Source: an uncultured Thermoleophilia bacterium
Lineage (GTDB): Bacteria; Actinomycetota; Thermoleophilia; Gaiellales; F1-60-MAGs149
DNA: 6,894 nucleotides
NCBI GenBank assembly: GCA_902806305.1
Contig: CADCWC010000214.1
Span: 1-6,894, forward strand
Direction of reading: 5' to 3'
The position numbers were made by a program, and so were the translations under genes. The notes under the pieces are model-generated. The model made no database searches, had not been told where the DNA came from, and worked only from the letters and a program-made list of their open reading frames with translations. Of the stretch, positions 1-5,399 are shown one piece after another; positions within the stretch are counted from its first letter, which is position 1; each line of letters starts with the position of its first letter.

Positions 1-191
1 GCTCGGGAAGTCAGCTCGACGGGTTCCGGCCGGGACTCATGACCGCCGTGCTGGACCGCGACCCCACCGGCGCGCTCGTCCGCCGCGCCGGCGTGATGGC
101 GGTCGTCGTCGTGGGCGGCCCGGTCCGCGCGGGCGATCCCATCGAGGTCTGTCCGCCGGCCGGGCCGCGGCGACGACTCGAGCCGGTCTGA
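1..191 (+). CDS. MOSC domain-containing protein, C-terminal part (5' end outside window)
   Basis: The first complete codon begins at base 3, and the frame runs about 62 residues to TGA at 189-191. The visible protein contains LDGFRPGLMTAVLDRD, followed by LVRRAGVMAVVVVGGPVRAGDPI. The pattern 'aGVMavVl.GG.vrpGDpI' is the typical C-terminal end of MOSC domains, the beta-barrel fold named after the molybdenum cofactor sulfurase C-terminus. These domains occur in Moco sulfurases, YiiM-like reductase components and many stand-alone proteins of unknown substrate. The domain's conserved cysteine, when present, lies further N-terminal and cannot be seen here. The tail after the barrel is short and Pro/Arg-rich, as in small stand-alone MOSC proteins. 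The next gene starts 51 bases downstream. Family assignment rests on motif recall; exact function is unknown. Confidence 0.75.
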   Translation, partial: SGSQLDGFRPGLMTAVLDRDPTGALVRRAGVMAVVVVGGPVRAGDPIEVCPPAGPRRRLEPV

Positions 192-226
192 CCGGCGTTG
201 TCGTCGCGCCGGTCCGGGGACGCCTC

Positions 227-232
227 TACCCT
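227..232 (+). promoter_or_regulatory. Possible -10 element for a short-leader or leaderless start of the SAF-domain gene
   Basis: TACCCT at 227-232 fits the actinobacterial TANNNT -10 pattern and ends ten bases before the ATG at 243. No SD-like purine run lies directly upstream of that ATG. A transcript would begin about 0 to 4 bases before the start codon, the arrangement seen in leaderless genes. No -35 at normal spacing is evident, so this is tentative. Confidence 0.25.
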
Positions 233-242
233 GCCCGCCGCG

Positions 243-521
243 ATGCACAGCTTCCTCATCCACCAGCAGGGCGACCACGTGGGCGTCGCGGTGCGCGACG
301 TCGACGCCGGCGAGCGGGCCGTGGCGGTCTTCCTGGACGACGACTCGACGGTCGAGATCGACGTCGCGGAGGCCGTGCCGCTCGGCCACAAGGTCGCCGT
401 GGCGGACGTCGACCCCGGTGCACCCGTCCTGAAGTACGGCCTGCCGATCGGCACGACGCCGGACGGCTTCCGCCGCGGCCACTACGTGCACACGCACAAC
501 CTGCGGAGCGCCCGGTGGTAG
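243..521 (+). CDS. UxaA-family small subunit, SAF domain (SuyA-like, candidate (2R)-sulfolactate sulfo-lyase alpha subunit)
   Basis: A 92-residue protein made of one SAF domain, the small beta-clip module that forms the N-terminus of altronate and galactarate dehydratases. Visible motifs are FLIHQQGDHVGVAV (residues 4-17), PLGHKVAVADV (46-56), VLKYGLPIG (62-70) and GHYVHTHNL (79-87), ending in ARW. The HK, KYG and HTHN positions are the family's conserved substrate/metal-region signature. Length and the '.HNL...RW' ending match free-standing SuyA-type subunits; in UxaA and GarD this module is fused to the catalytic part. The ATG at 243 is preferred because a start at 198 would add 15 residues that look unlike the family. 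The TAG stop overlaps the start of the next gene by seven bases, indicating translational coupling and a two-subunit enzyme. Substrate is inferred: sulfolactate is the best candidate, another 2-hydroxy acid is possible. Confidence 0.85.
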   Translation: MHSFLIHQQGDHVGVAVRDVDAGERAVAVFLDDDSTVEIDVAEAVPLGHKVAVADVDPGAPVLKYGLPIGTTPDGFRRGHYVHTHNLRSARW

Positions 522-1693
522 CAGCCCGGAACGGAGGCGGCCGAGCCCACCTGTTCGGCTACCGGCGCCCCGACGGCCGCGTCGGCATCCGCAACCACGT
601 CCTGATCCTGCCCGTGGACGACATCTCGAACGCCGCCGTGGAGGGCGTGGCGGCGCTCGTCGACGGAACGCTCGCCCTCCCCCACGCCTACGGGCGCCTC
701 CAGTACGGCGAGGACCTCGAGGTCCACTTCCGCACCCTGATCGGCACGGGATCGAATCCGAACGTGGCGGCCGTCGTCGTGGTCGGCATCGAGGAGGTCT
801 GGACGCGTCGCGTGGCCGACGGCATCGCCGCCTCGGGGACGCCCGTGGCCTGGCACGCGATCGAGCGCCACGGCGACTTCGAGACCATCCGGCGCGCCGC
901 CTGGAGCGCCCGCGCGTTCGTGCAGGACGCCTCGGAGCTCCGGCGGGAGCCGGTCGCGCTCGGCGAGCTGCGCATGAGCATCAAGTGCGGCGAGTCCGAC
1001 ACCACCACGGGCCTCGCCTCCTGCCCGGCCACGGCCGTGGCGGTCGACCGTCTGGTCGACGAGGGAGGGACGGTCCTCTTCGGGGAGACGACGGAGCTGA
1101 CGGGCGGCGAGCACCTGATCGCGGGTCGCATGGCGACGCCCGAGCTGCGCGAGCGCTTCCTGGGCTTCTACCGGCGGTACGTGGCCGACATCGAGGAGGG
1201 CGACGCCGACCTGCTCGGCTCCCAGCCGACCGAGGGGAACATCGCGGGCGGCCTCTCGACCATCGAGGAGAAGGCGCTCGGGAACATCGAGAAGACCGGG
1301 ACCAAGCCCGTGGTCGGGGTCCTCGACCTGGCCGAGGCGCCGGACGGGCCGGGCCTCTGGTTCATGGACTCCTCCTCGGCGGCGGCCGAGCACATCACGC
1401 TGATGGGCGCAGGCGGCGCCGTCGTGCACCTGTTCCCGACCGGGCAGGGCAACGTGATCGGTAACCCGATCGTCCCGGTGATCAAGATCTCCGGCAACCC
1501 CGTCACCGTCGAGACGATGGGCGAGCACATCGACGTCGACGTCACGGGCCTGCTGACGCGCGAGCTGACGCTGCCCGCGGCCGGGGAGCGGGTGATCGAG
1601 CTCCTCTGCCGCACCGCCAACGGCCGGCTGACGGCCGCCGAGGTGCTGCGGCACCGGGAGTTCTCCCTGACGCGGCTCTACCGCAGCGCCTAG
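515..1693 (+). CDS. UxaA-family large catalytic subunit (SuyB-like, candidate (2R)-sulfolactate sulfo-lyase beta subunit)
   Basis: A 392-residue protein matching the D-galactarate dehydratase/altronate hydrolase catalytic region. GTG at 515 is preceded by GGAG at 505-508, six bases away, and overlaps the small-subunit stop. Motifs in order: GYRRPDGRVGIRNHVLILP (residues 15-33), LIGTGSNPNVAAVVVVGIE (75-93), KCGESDTTTG (157-166), GETTELTGGEH (190-200), GNIAGGLSTIEEKALGNIEK (241-260), WFMDSSSAAAEH (282-293), FPTGQGNVIGNP (307-318) and EHIDVDVTGLL (337-347). Cys158 in KCGESD sits where the family has a metal-ligand cysteine. The ESDTT, MDSSSAA and GEHIDVDV variants are, from memory, those of SuyB rather than sugar-acid dehydratases, which usually show GGSD. 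SuyAB cleaves (2R)-3-sulfolactate to pyruvate and sulfite with ferrous iron. No sulfolactate dehydrogenase, transporter or sulfite exporter is visible, so superfamily is secure and substrate is not. Confidence 0.87.
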   Translation: MVAARNGGGRAHLFGYRRPDGRVGIRNHVLILPVDDISNAAVEGVAALVDGTLALPHAYGRLQYGEDLEVHFRTLIGTGSNPNVAAVVVVGIEEVWTRRVADGIAASGTPVAWHAIERHGDFETIRRAAWSARAFVQDASELRREPVALGELRMSIKCGESDTTTGLASCPATAVAVDRLVDEGGTVLFGETTELTGGEHLIAGRMATPELRERFLGFYRRYVADIEEGDADLLGSQPTEGNIAGGLSTIEEKALGNIEKTGTKPVVGVLDLAEAPDGPGLWFMDSSSAAAEHITLMGAGGAVVHLFPTGQGNVIGNPIVPVIKISGNPVTVETMGEHIDVDVTGLLTRELTLPAAGERVIELLCRTANGRLTAAEVLRHREFSLTRLYRSA

Positions 1694-1753
1694 CGCGGCG
1701 CCGCGATCCCGGTCGCCGAGCGGGACGTCGCACGGCCCTCTCCACCTCCAATC

Positions 1754-1759
1754 TATACG
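1754..1759 (+). promoter_or_regulatory. Possible -10 element upstream of the monooxygenase
   Basis: TATACG at 1754-1759 sits in a rare A+T-rich patch (1749-1757) in otherwise very G+C-rich DNA. Initiation about seven bases downstream would place the transcript's 5' end right at the hairpin that starts at 1766, leaving a leader of roughly 118 bases before the ATG at 1884. No recognisable -35 lies about 17 bases upstream, so an activator or another sigma factor would be required. A rival weak pair is TTGCCG (1772-1777) with CATACT (1797-1802), spacing 19. Confidence 0.25.
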
Positions 1760-1765
1760 CCACAG

Positions 1766-1786
1766 GGGGGCTTGCCGCAAGCCCCC
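1766..1786 (+). terminator. Perfect 9-bp hairpin: terminator of the lyase pair or leader structure of the monooxygenase
   Basis: GGGGGCTTG (1766-1774) and CAAGCCCCC (1778-1786) are exact reverse complements around the loop CCG. The stem is G+C-rich and lies 72 bases past the stop of the large lyase subunit and 97 bases before the monooxygenase ATG. No T-run follows (next bases GGTCGTG), so it is not a classical intrinsic terminator, although T-poor hairpins are often proposed as terminators in high-GC actinobacteria. It could equally be a 5' leader hairpin or an operator. Confidence 0.5.
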
Positions 1787-1878
1787 GGTCGTGCCGCATA
1801 CTCGCCGGCCGTACGTCACAACCGACGGAATGGCAGGAGCGGATGCGCGTGGTGTCGTCGAGGGATCGGGACGGAGTG

Positions 1879-1890
1879 CGGTCATGACCG
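1879..1890. repeat. 12-bp perfect palindrome over the monooxygenase start codon
   Basis: CGGTCATGACCG reads the same on both strands and is centred on the ATG at 1884. It lies next to the SD motif, so a protein bound here could block initiation. It may also be chance, because the central ten bases arise easily from GTC-ATG-ACC codon use. Confidence 0.3.
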
Positions 1891-3383
1891 AGCATGCGGT
1901 GGTGATCGTCGGAGGAGGTCCGACGGGGCTGATGGCGGCGGGCGAGTTGGCGTTGGCGGGCGTGGACGTCGCCGTCGTCGAGCGGCGCGCCGATCAGCAC
2001 CTCGCCGGCGCGCGCGCAGGCGGCCTGCACGCACGCACCATCGAGGTGCTCGATCAACGCGGGATCGCGGATCGCTTCCTGTCACAGGGGCAGGTGGCCC
2101 AGGTCCAGGGCTTCGGCGCCGGCCGGTTGGACCTCGGCGACGCTCCCACCCGGCACCCCTACGGGCTCGGGCTGTGGCAGAACCACATCGAACGGATCCT
2201 CGCCGAGTGGGTGGGCGAACTGGGGGTTCGGGTCCGCTACGGCCACGAGGTGACCGGCATCGCGCAGGACGACACCGGCGTCGACATCACGTTGTCCGAC
2301 GGCCGGTCGCTCCGGGCGGGCTTCCTCGTCGGGTGCGACGGCGGACGCAGTCGTGTCCGACGAGAAGCCGGCATCGCGTTCCCGGGCTGGGATCCCACGA
2401 CCAGCGCCCTGATCGCCGAGGCCGAGATGGCCGAGGAGCCGGAGCTCGGCCTGCGCCGGGACGCCCGCGGCCTCCATGCCATCGGCCGAGTGGACTACGA
2501 GATCCGCGACGGCGAGGTCGTCTACCGGGATGAGGGACCGGTCCGGATCATGGTGACGGACGAGCACCCCGGATCGGAAGGCGAACCGCGTCTGCGCGAT
2601 CTCAGCGAGGCGCTCGTCGCCGTCTACGGGACCGACTACGGGGTGCACAGCCCCACCTGGATCTCCCGGTTCACCGACACGACCCGGCAGGCGGCGTCCT
2701 ACCGCGACCGACGGGTGCTGCTGGCCGGCGACGCCGCCCACGTGCACTCCCCGGTGGGTGGACAAGGCCTCAACACCGGCGTGCAGGATGCGGTGAACCT
2801 CGGGTGGAAGCTGGCCCAGGTCGTCAAGGGGACGTCGCCCGAGACGCTCCTCGACACCTACCACGGCGAGCGCCACCCCGTCGCCGCCCGCGTGCTGCGG
2901 ACGACGATGGCGCAGGTCGCGCTGCAGCGCCCGGACGTTCGCACGGAGGCCCTGGGCGAGACCGTCGCCGAGCTCCTCAGCATGGACGAGCCGCGCCGGC
3001 GATTCGCCGCGAGGATGTCCGGCCTCGACATCCACTACGACCTGGGCGACGGACACCCGCTGCTCGGCCGTCGCATGCCCGACCTCGACCTGGTGACCGC
3101 CGACGGCCCGCTGCGGGTGTTCACCCTGCTGCACGACGCCCGGCCGGTGCTGCTCGACCTCGGTGCGCCCGGCGGCCTCGACATCGGCCGGTGGTCGGAC
3201 CGCGTCCGGCTGGTCGAGGCCCGGCACGCCGGCGACTGGGAGCTTCCGGTGGTCGGCGCGGTCACTCCTCCCGGTGCCGTGGTGATCCGACCGGACGGAC
3301 ATGTCGCCTGGGTGGGGGACGGCACGGACCTCGGGCTCCCCGACGCGCTGACCTCCTGGTTCGGACCGCCCGTCGCGGCCTGA
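1884..3383 (+). CDS. FAD-dependent aromatic monooxygenase, class A (PheA/TfdB/RdmE type)
   Basis: A 499-residue flavoprotein hydroxylase that would use NAD(P)H and oxygen to hydroxylate a phenolic or polyketide-like ring. Three class A signatures are present: GGGPTG (residues 10-15) of the ADP-binding Rossmann fold, CDGGRSRVR (151-159) as the DG motif, and LLAGDAAHVHSP (279-290) as the GD motif for the FAD ribityl chain, followed by GGQGLNTGVQDAVNLGWKLA (292-311). ER at 33-34 follows the second Rossmann strand as expected. From about residue 395 a C-terminal thioredoxin-like domain ends with PPGAVVIRPDGHVAWVG, typical of phenol hydroxylase/RdmE/PgaE-type enzymes; full length fits this group. 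The ATG is chosen because GGAG at 1873-1876 lies seven bases upstream and MTEHAVVIVGGG begins at the Rossmann strand; a GTG at 1791 would add 31 atypical residues. The substrate cannot be deduced. Separate control of this gene is suggested by the upstream hairpin gap. Confidence 0.92.
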   Translation: MTEHAVVIVGGGPTGLMAAGELALAGVDVAVVERRADQHLAGARAGGLHARTIEVLDQRGIADRFLSQGQVAQVQGFGAGRLDLGDAPTRHPYGLGLWQNHIERILAEWVGELGVRVRYGHEVTGIAQDDTGVDITLSDGRSLRAGFLVGCDGGRSRVRREAGIAFPGWDPTTSALIAEAEMAEEPELGLRRDARGLHAIGRVDYEIRDGEVVYRDEGPVRIMVTDEHPGSEGEPRLRDLSEALVAVYGTDYGVHSPTWISRFTDTTRQAASYRDRRVLLAGDAAHVHSPVGGQGLNTGVQDAVNLGWKLAQVVKGTSPETLLDTYHGERHPVAARVLRTTMAQVALQRPDVRTEALGETVAELLSMDEPRRRFAARMSGLDIHYDLGDGHPLLGRRMPDLDLVTADGPLRVFTLLHDARPVLLDLGAPGGLDIGRWSDRVRLVEARHAGDWELPVVGAVTPPGAVVIRPDGHVAWVGDGTDLGLPDALTSWFGPPVAA

Positions 3384-3463
3384 GCCGCCGCATCCGTCGC
3401 CCAGACGGCGCGCGTCGTGGTCGGACCCGACGAGCGATTCGACGGACGCTCCTCGGACGACAT

Positions 3464-3613
3464 GGCGACGACCGCTGGAACGCGCTCGCGGCGCGGCTCC
3501 GCGCCTCCGGCGTCGTCGTCGACGCCGCCGATCTCAGGGTGTTGCCTCATGACGTCGTGCCCGGCGAGGCACTGCTCGCACGGCTCGGTCGTCGGGCCGA
3601 CGACGCGGGTTGA
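3464..3613 (+). pseudogene. Orphan coding-like tail, possible remnant or frameshifted C-terminus
   Basis: In the frame ending at TGA 3611-3613, codons from 3464 read as plausible protein: DDRWNALAARLRASGVVVD, then AADLRVLPHDVVPGEALLARL, then a short charged tail. Third positions are mostly G or C and the composition is balanced, unlike the Arg/Pro-rich translations of the other frames. The frame has no ATG, GTG or TTG start between the monooxygenase stop and this segment; upstream it reads into Arg-rich out-of-frame sequence. A second frame starting with GTG at 3417 reads VVGPDERFDGRSSDDMATT before becoming Arg/Ser-rich, so one frameshift near 3465 could join the two into a protein of about 65 residues. 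I do not recognise the family. It may be a decayed gene, a small gene with a sequencing error, or chance. Confidence 0.3.
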
Positions 3614-3620
3614 CACCCGC
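3588..3620 (+). terminator. Two adjacent hairpins at the end of the orphan tail
   Basis: GTCGTCG (3588-3594) pairs with CGACGAC (3598-3604) around GGC. Immediately after, GCGGGT (3605-3610) pairs with ACCCGC (3615-3620) around TGAC, which contains the orphan tail's stop codon. The back-to-back arrangement resembles a T-less terminator separating the monooxygenase region from the kinase operon. No T-run follows. Such short GC-rich stems also arise by chance at this composition. Confidence 0.3.
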
Positions 3621-3670
3621 TGCCTCGCGCGCAACCGGCGTCAGCGGCCGGCCACCGCCGCCCGCCGTAC

Positions 3671-3710
3671 GGGCCGGCGCTGTCCACGGGCCCCGCAGCC
3701 TTGCCGGCCC
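3671..3710. repeat. 8-bp inverted repeat abutting the kinase promoter
   Basis: GGGCCGGC (3671-3678) and GCCGGCCC (3703-3710) are exact reverse complements separated by 24 bases. The right arm ends on the base before the proposed -35 hexamer at 3711. The position would suit a regulator-binding site, but the arms contain only G and C, so chance occurrence is quite possible. Confidence 0.25.
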
Positions 3711-3739
3711 TTCACGGCGCTGCGCGCCGTCGGTATGCT
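3711..3739 (+). promoter_or_regulatory. Sigma70-type promoter for the histidine kinase operon
   Basis: TTCACG (3711-3716) and TATGCT (3734-3739) are spaced by 17 bases, close to the TTGACA-N17-TATAAT consensus. Initiation would fall near 3746, giving a leader of about 40 bases that contains GGAGGGG at 3773-3779 before the GTG at 3786. The consistent promoter, leader, SD and start strengthen the choice of GTG 3786 and imply that the signalling genes are transcribed separately from the monooxygenase. Confidence 0.55.
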
Positions 3740-3785
3740 CCTCAGCTCCAGGGCGATCCCGGAGTCGGAGGCGGAGGGGAACCTC

Positions 3786-5387
3786 GTGGCCAGCCAGCCG
3801 GAGCCCGCCGAGGCGCTCGCACGGCGGGTCGAACAGCTCTCGCGAGACCTCGCCGAGGCGGTTGAGCAGCAGGCGGCCGTCAGTCAGGTCCTCGCCGTCA
3901 TCGGTCGTTCGGCGTCCGACCTCGAGCCCGTGTTCGAGACGGTGCTCACGAGCGCCATCCGGCTGTGCCGCGCGGATGCGGGCGGCATCTGGCAGCTCGA
4001 CGGAGACGTCTTCCGGCTCGTGTACGCGTCGGGCGGGTCGGCCGCGCATCGCCGACTGCTGGCCGAGAACCCCCTCGGCCGCGACCACAGGACGCTCGTG
4101 GGACGCGTGGCGCTGGAGCGCAGCACGGTCCACATCGCCGACGCGCGCTCGGACCCGCGCTACGAGTGGCAGGCCGCCCGCGAGACGGGCGGCTTCCGGA
4201 CGATCGCGGGCGTGCCGATGCTCACCGAGGGGGAGGTCGTCGGTGTCATCGCGCTGTGGCGCACCGCGGTCGACGAGTTCTCCGACCGCCAGCTCGATGT
4301 CGTCAACACCTTCGCGGCACACGGCGCGATCGCCATCAAGAACGGCAACCTGTTCCAGGAGAGTCACCGGCGCAGTGGCGAGCTGGCCCGGCTGGTGAAG
4401 GAGCTCCGGGCGCTCGGCGAGGTGGCCCAGGCGGTCAGCTCCAGCCTCGACCTGCACGAGGTGCTGAGCACGATCCTGGCCTACGCCGTCCGCCTGTCCG
4501 AGACGGAGGGCGGCTCGATCTTCGAGTTCGACGAGGAGCGGCGGGAGTTTCACGTCCGGACCGCGTACGGGACCGGTGACGAGCTCCTGGCCAAGCTTCG
4601 TCGGACCCGCGTCGGCCTCGACGACACGTTGATGGGGCGTGCGGCGACGGCCGGGCGCGCGGAGCAGGTGTCGGACATCGCCGACGCTCCGGGCGACGCA
4701 CACCTCGCCCAGCTCCTGGCCGCGGGCTGGCGGTCGACGCTGATCGTGCCGCTGCTGCGCGAGGACGAGATCATGGGAGCCCTGGCGATCCGGCGACGGA
4801 CGACCGGGGCGTTCCCCGAGCGCACCGTCACGTTGCTCGAGACGCTGGCCAGCCAGTCCGCCGTGGCGATCTCGAACGCGCGCGTCTTCCGGGAGCTGGA
4901 GCAGAAGACGCTCGAGCTCGAGGTCGCGAGCCGCCACAAGTCGGAGTTCCTGGCCAGCATGTCCCACGAGCTGCGCACGCCGTTGAACGCGGTGATCGGC
5001 TTCTCGGACGTCCTGCTGGAGCGGATGTTCGGCGACCTCAACGACCGCCAGGAGGAGTACCTCCGGGACATCCGCGACTCGGGACGCCACCTGCTCGAGC
5101 TGCTGAACGAGATCCTCGACCTGTCGAAGGTCGAGGCCGGTCGCATGGAGCTCGACGTCGCGCCGATGTCGCTGCCCGAGGTGCTGGAGCACTGCGTGAC
5201 GATGGTCCGGGAGCGGGCCGCGGCCCACGGCGTGCGCCTCCGGCTCGAGGTCGCCGCCGATGTCGGGGTGATCTGTGCGGACGAGCTCCGGGTCAAGCAG
5301 GTCGTCCTCAACCTCCTGACCAACGCGATCAAGTTCACTCCGGCGGGCGGGTCGGTCGAGGCCGACGCCCGCCTCGTGGGTGACTAG
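3786..5387 (+). CDS. GAF-GAF sensor histidine kinase, N-terminal part, ended by an in-frame TAG inside the ATPase domain
   Basis: A 533-residue product starting at GTG with a strong SD (GGAGG 3773-3777, eight bases away). It has no membrane segment, so it is probably a cytoplasmic sensor. Domains: a coiled coil (about 6-38), GAF1 (about 45-188), a linking helix, GAF2 (about 222-368), a signalling helix, and a HisKA dimerisation domain with SMSHELRTPLNAVIGFSDVL, phosphoacceptor His394. The HATPase domain begins with the N box NLLTNAIKFTP (N513), but TAG at codon 534 stops it before the G1, F and G2 boxes. As written it keeps the phosphoacceptor but lacks most of the nucleotide-binding site, so it should not autophosphorylate alone. 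The same frame resumes directly after the stop and supplies all missing boxes, so this is the front half of a hybrid kinase of about 891 codons. Starts at 3417 and 3735 are rejected: their extensions are low-complexity and 3735 lies inside the -10 element. The GAF ligand is unknown. Confidence 0.88.
   Translation: MASQPEPAEALARRVEQLSRDLAEAVEQQAAVSQVLAVIGRSASDLEPVFETVLTSAIRLCRADAGGIWQLDGDVFRLVYASGGSAAHRRLLAENPLGRDHRTLVGRVALERSTVHIADARSDPRYEWQAARETGGFRTIAGVPMLTEGEVVGVIALWRTAVDEFSDRQLDVVNTFAAHGAIAIKNGNLFQESHRRSGELARLVKELRALGEVAQAVSSSLDLHEVLSTILAYAVRLSETEGGSIFEFDEERREFHVRTAYGTGDELLAKLRRTRVGLDDTLMGRAATAGRAEQVSDIADAPGDAHLAQLLAAGWRSTLIVPLLREDEIMGALAIRRRTTGAFPERTVTLLETLASQSAVAISNARVFRELEQKTLELEVASRHKSEFLASMSHELRTPLNAVIGFSDVLLERMFGDLNDRQEEYLRDIRDSGRHLLELLNEILDLSKVEAGRMELDVAPMSLPEVLEHCVTMVRERAAAHGVRLRLEVAADVGVICADELRVKQVVLNLLTNAIKFTPAGGSVEADARLVGD
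5385..5387 (+). other. In-frame amber codon interrupting the hybrid kinase
   Basis: The codons read GTG GGT GAC TAG GCG CAG CTC AGC GTG CGC GAC ACC. The translation around the stop (DARLVGD, stop, AQLSVRDTGIGIP) is continuous with the normal HATPase pattern, where a charged residue usually fills this position. GAG or CAG to TAG needs a single substitution. Two upstream genes use TAG as a true terminator, so general reassignment is not supported. Confidence 0.9.
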
Positions 5388-5399
5388 GCGCAGCTCAGC

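Noticed and set aside
198..242. Start of the SAF-domain gene at TTG 198
   Set aside because: The extra 15 residues do not resemble the family, whose members begin just before the FL.H..GD.V.V segment.
985..1464. Arg/Gly-rich alternative + strand frame inside the large lyase subunit
   Set aside because: Low-complexity Arg/Gly/Pro translation typical of an out-of-frame reading of G+C-rich coding DNA.
1791..1883. Monooxygenase start at GTG 1791
   Set aside because: It would add 31 residues ahead of the Rossmann strand, where this family normally begins, and there is no SD at good spacing. ATG 1884 has GGAG seven bases upstream.
482..1885. A 467-codon open frame on the - strand opposite the lyase large subunit
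   Set aside because: Its translation is rich in Arg, Asp, Gly and Val without recognisable motifs, and it mirrors a gene with clear family motifs on the + strand. Long antisense frames are expected at this G+C content.
3417..3785. Longer N-terminus of the kinase from GTG 3417 or ATG 3735
   Set aside because: The added residues are Arg/Ser/Pro-rich and lack domain features. ATG 3735 is inside the -10 hexamer TATGCT, while GTG 3786 has a strong SD at correct spacing.
5385..5387. Genome-wide reassignment of TAG to an amino acid
   Set aside because: TAG at 519-521 and 1691-1693 ends two proteins exactly where their families end, so TAG works as a stop in this genome.
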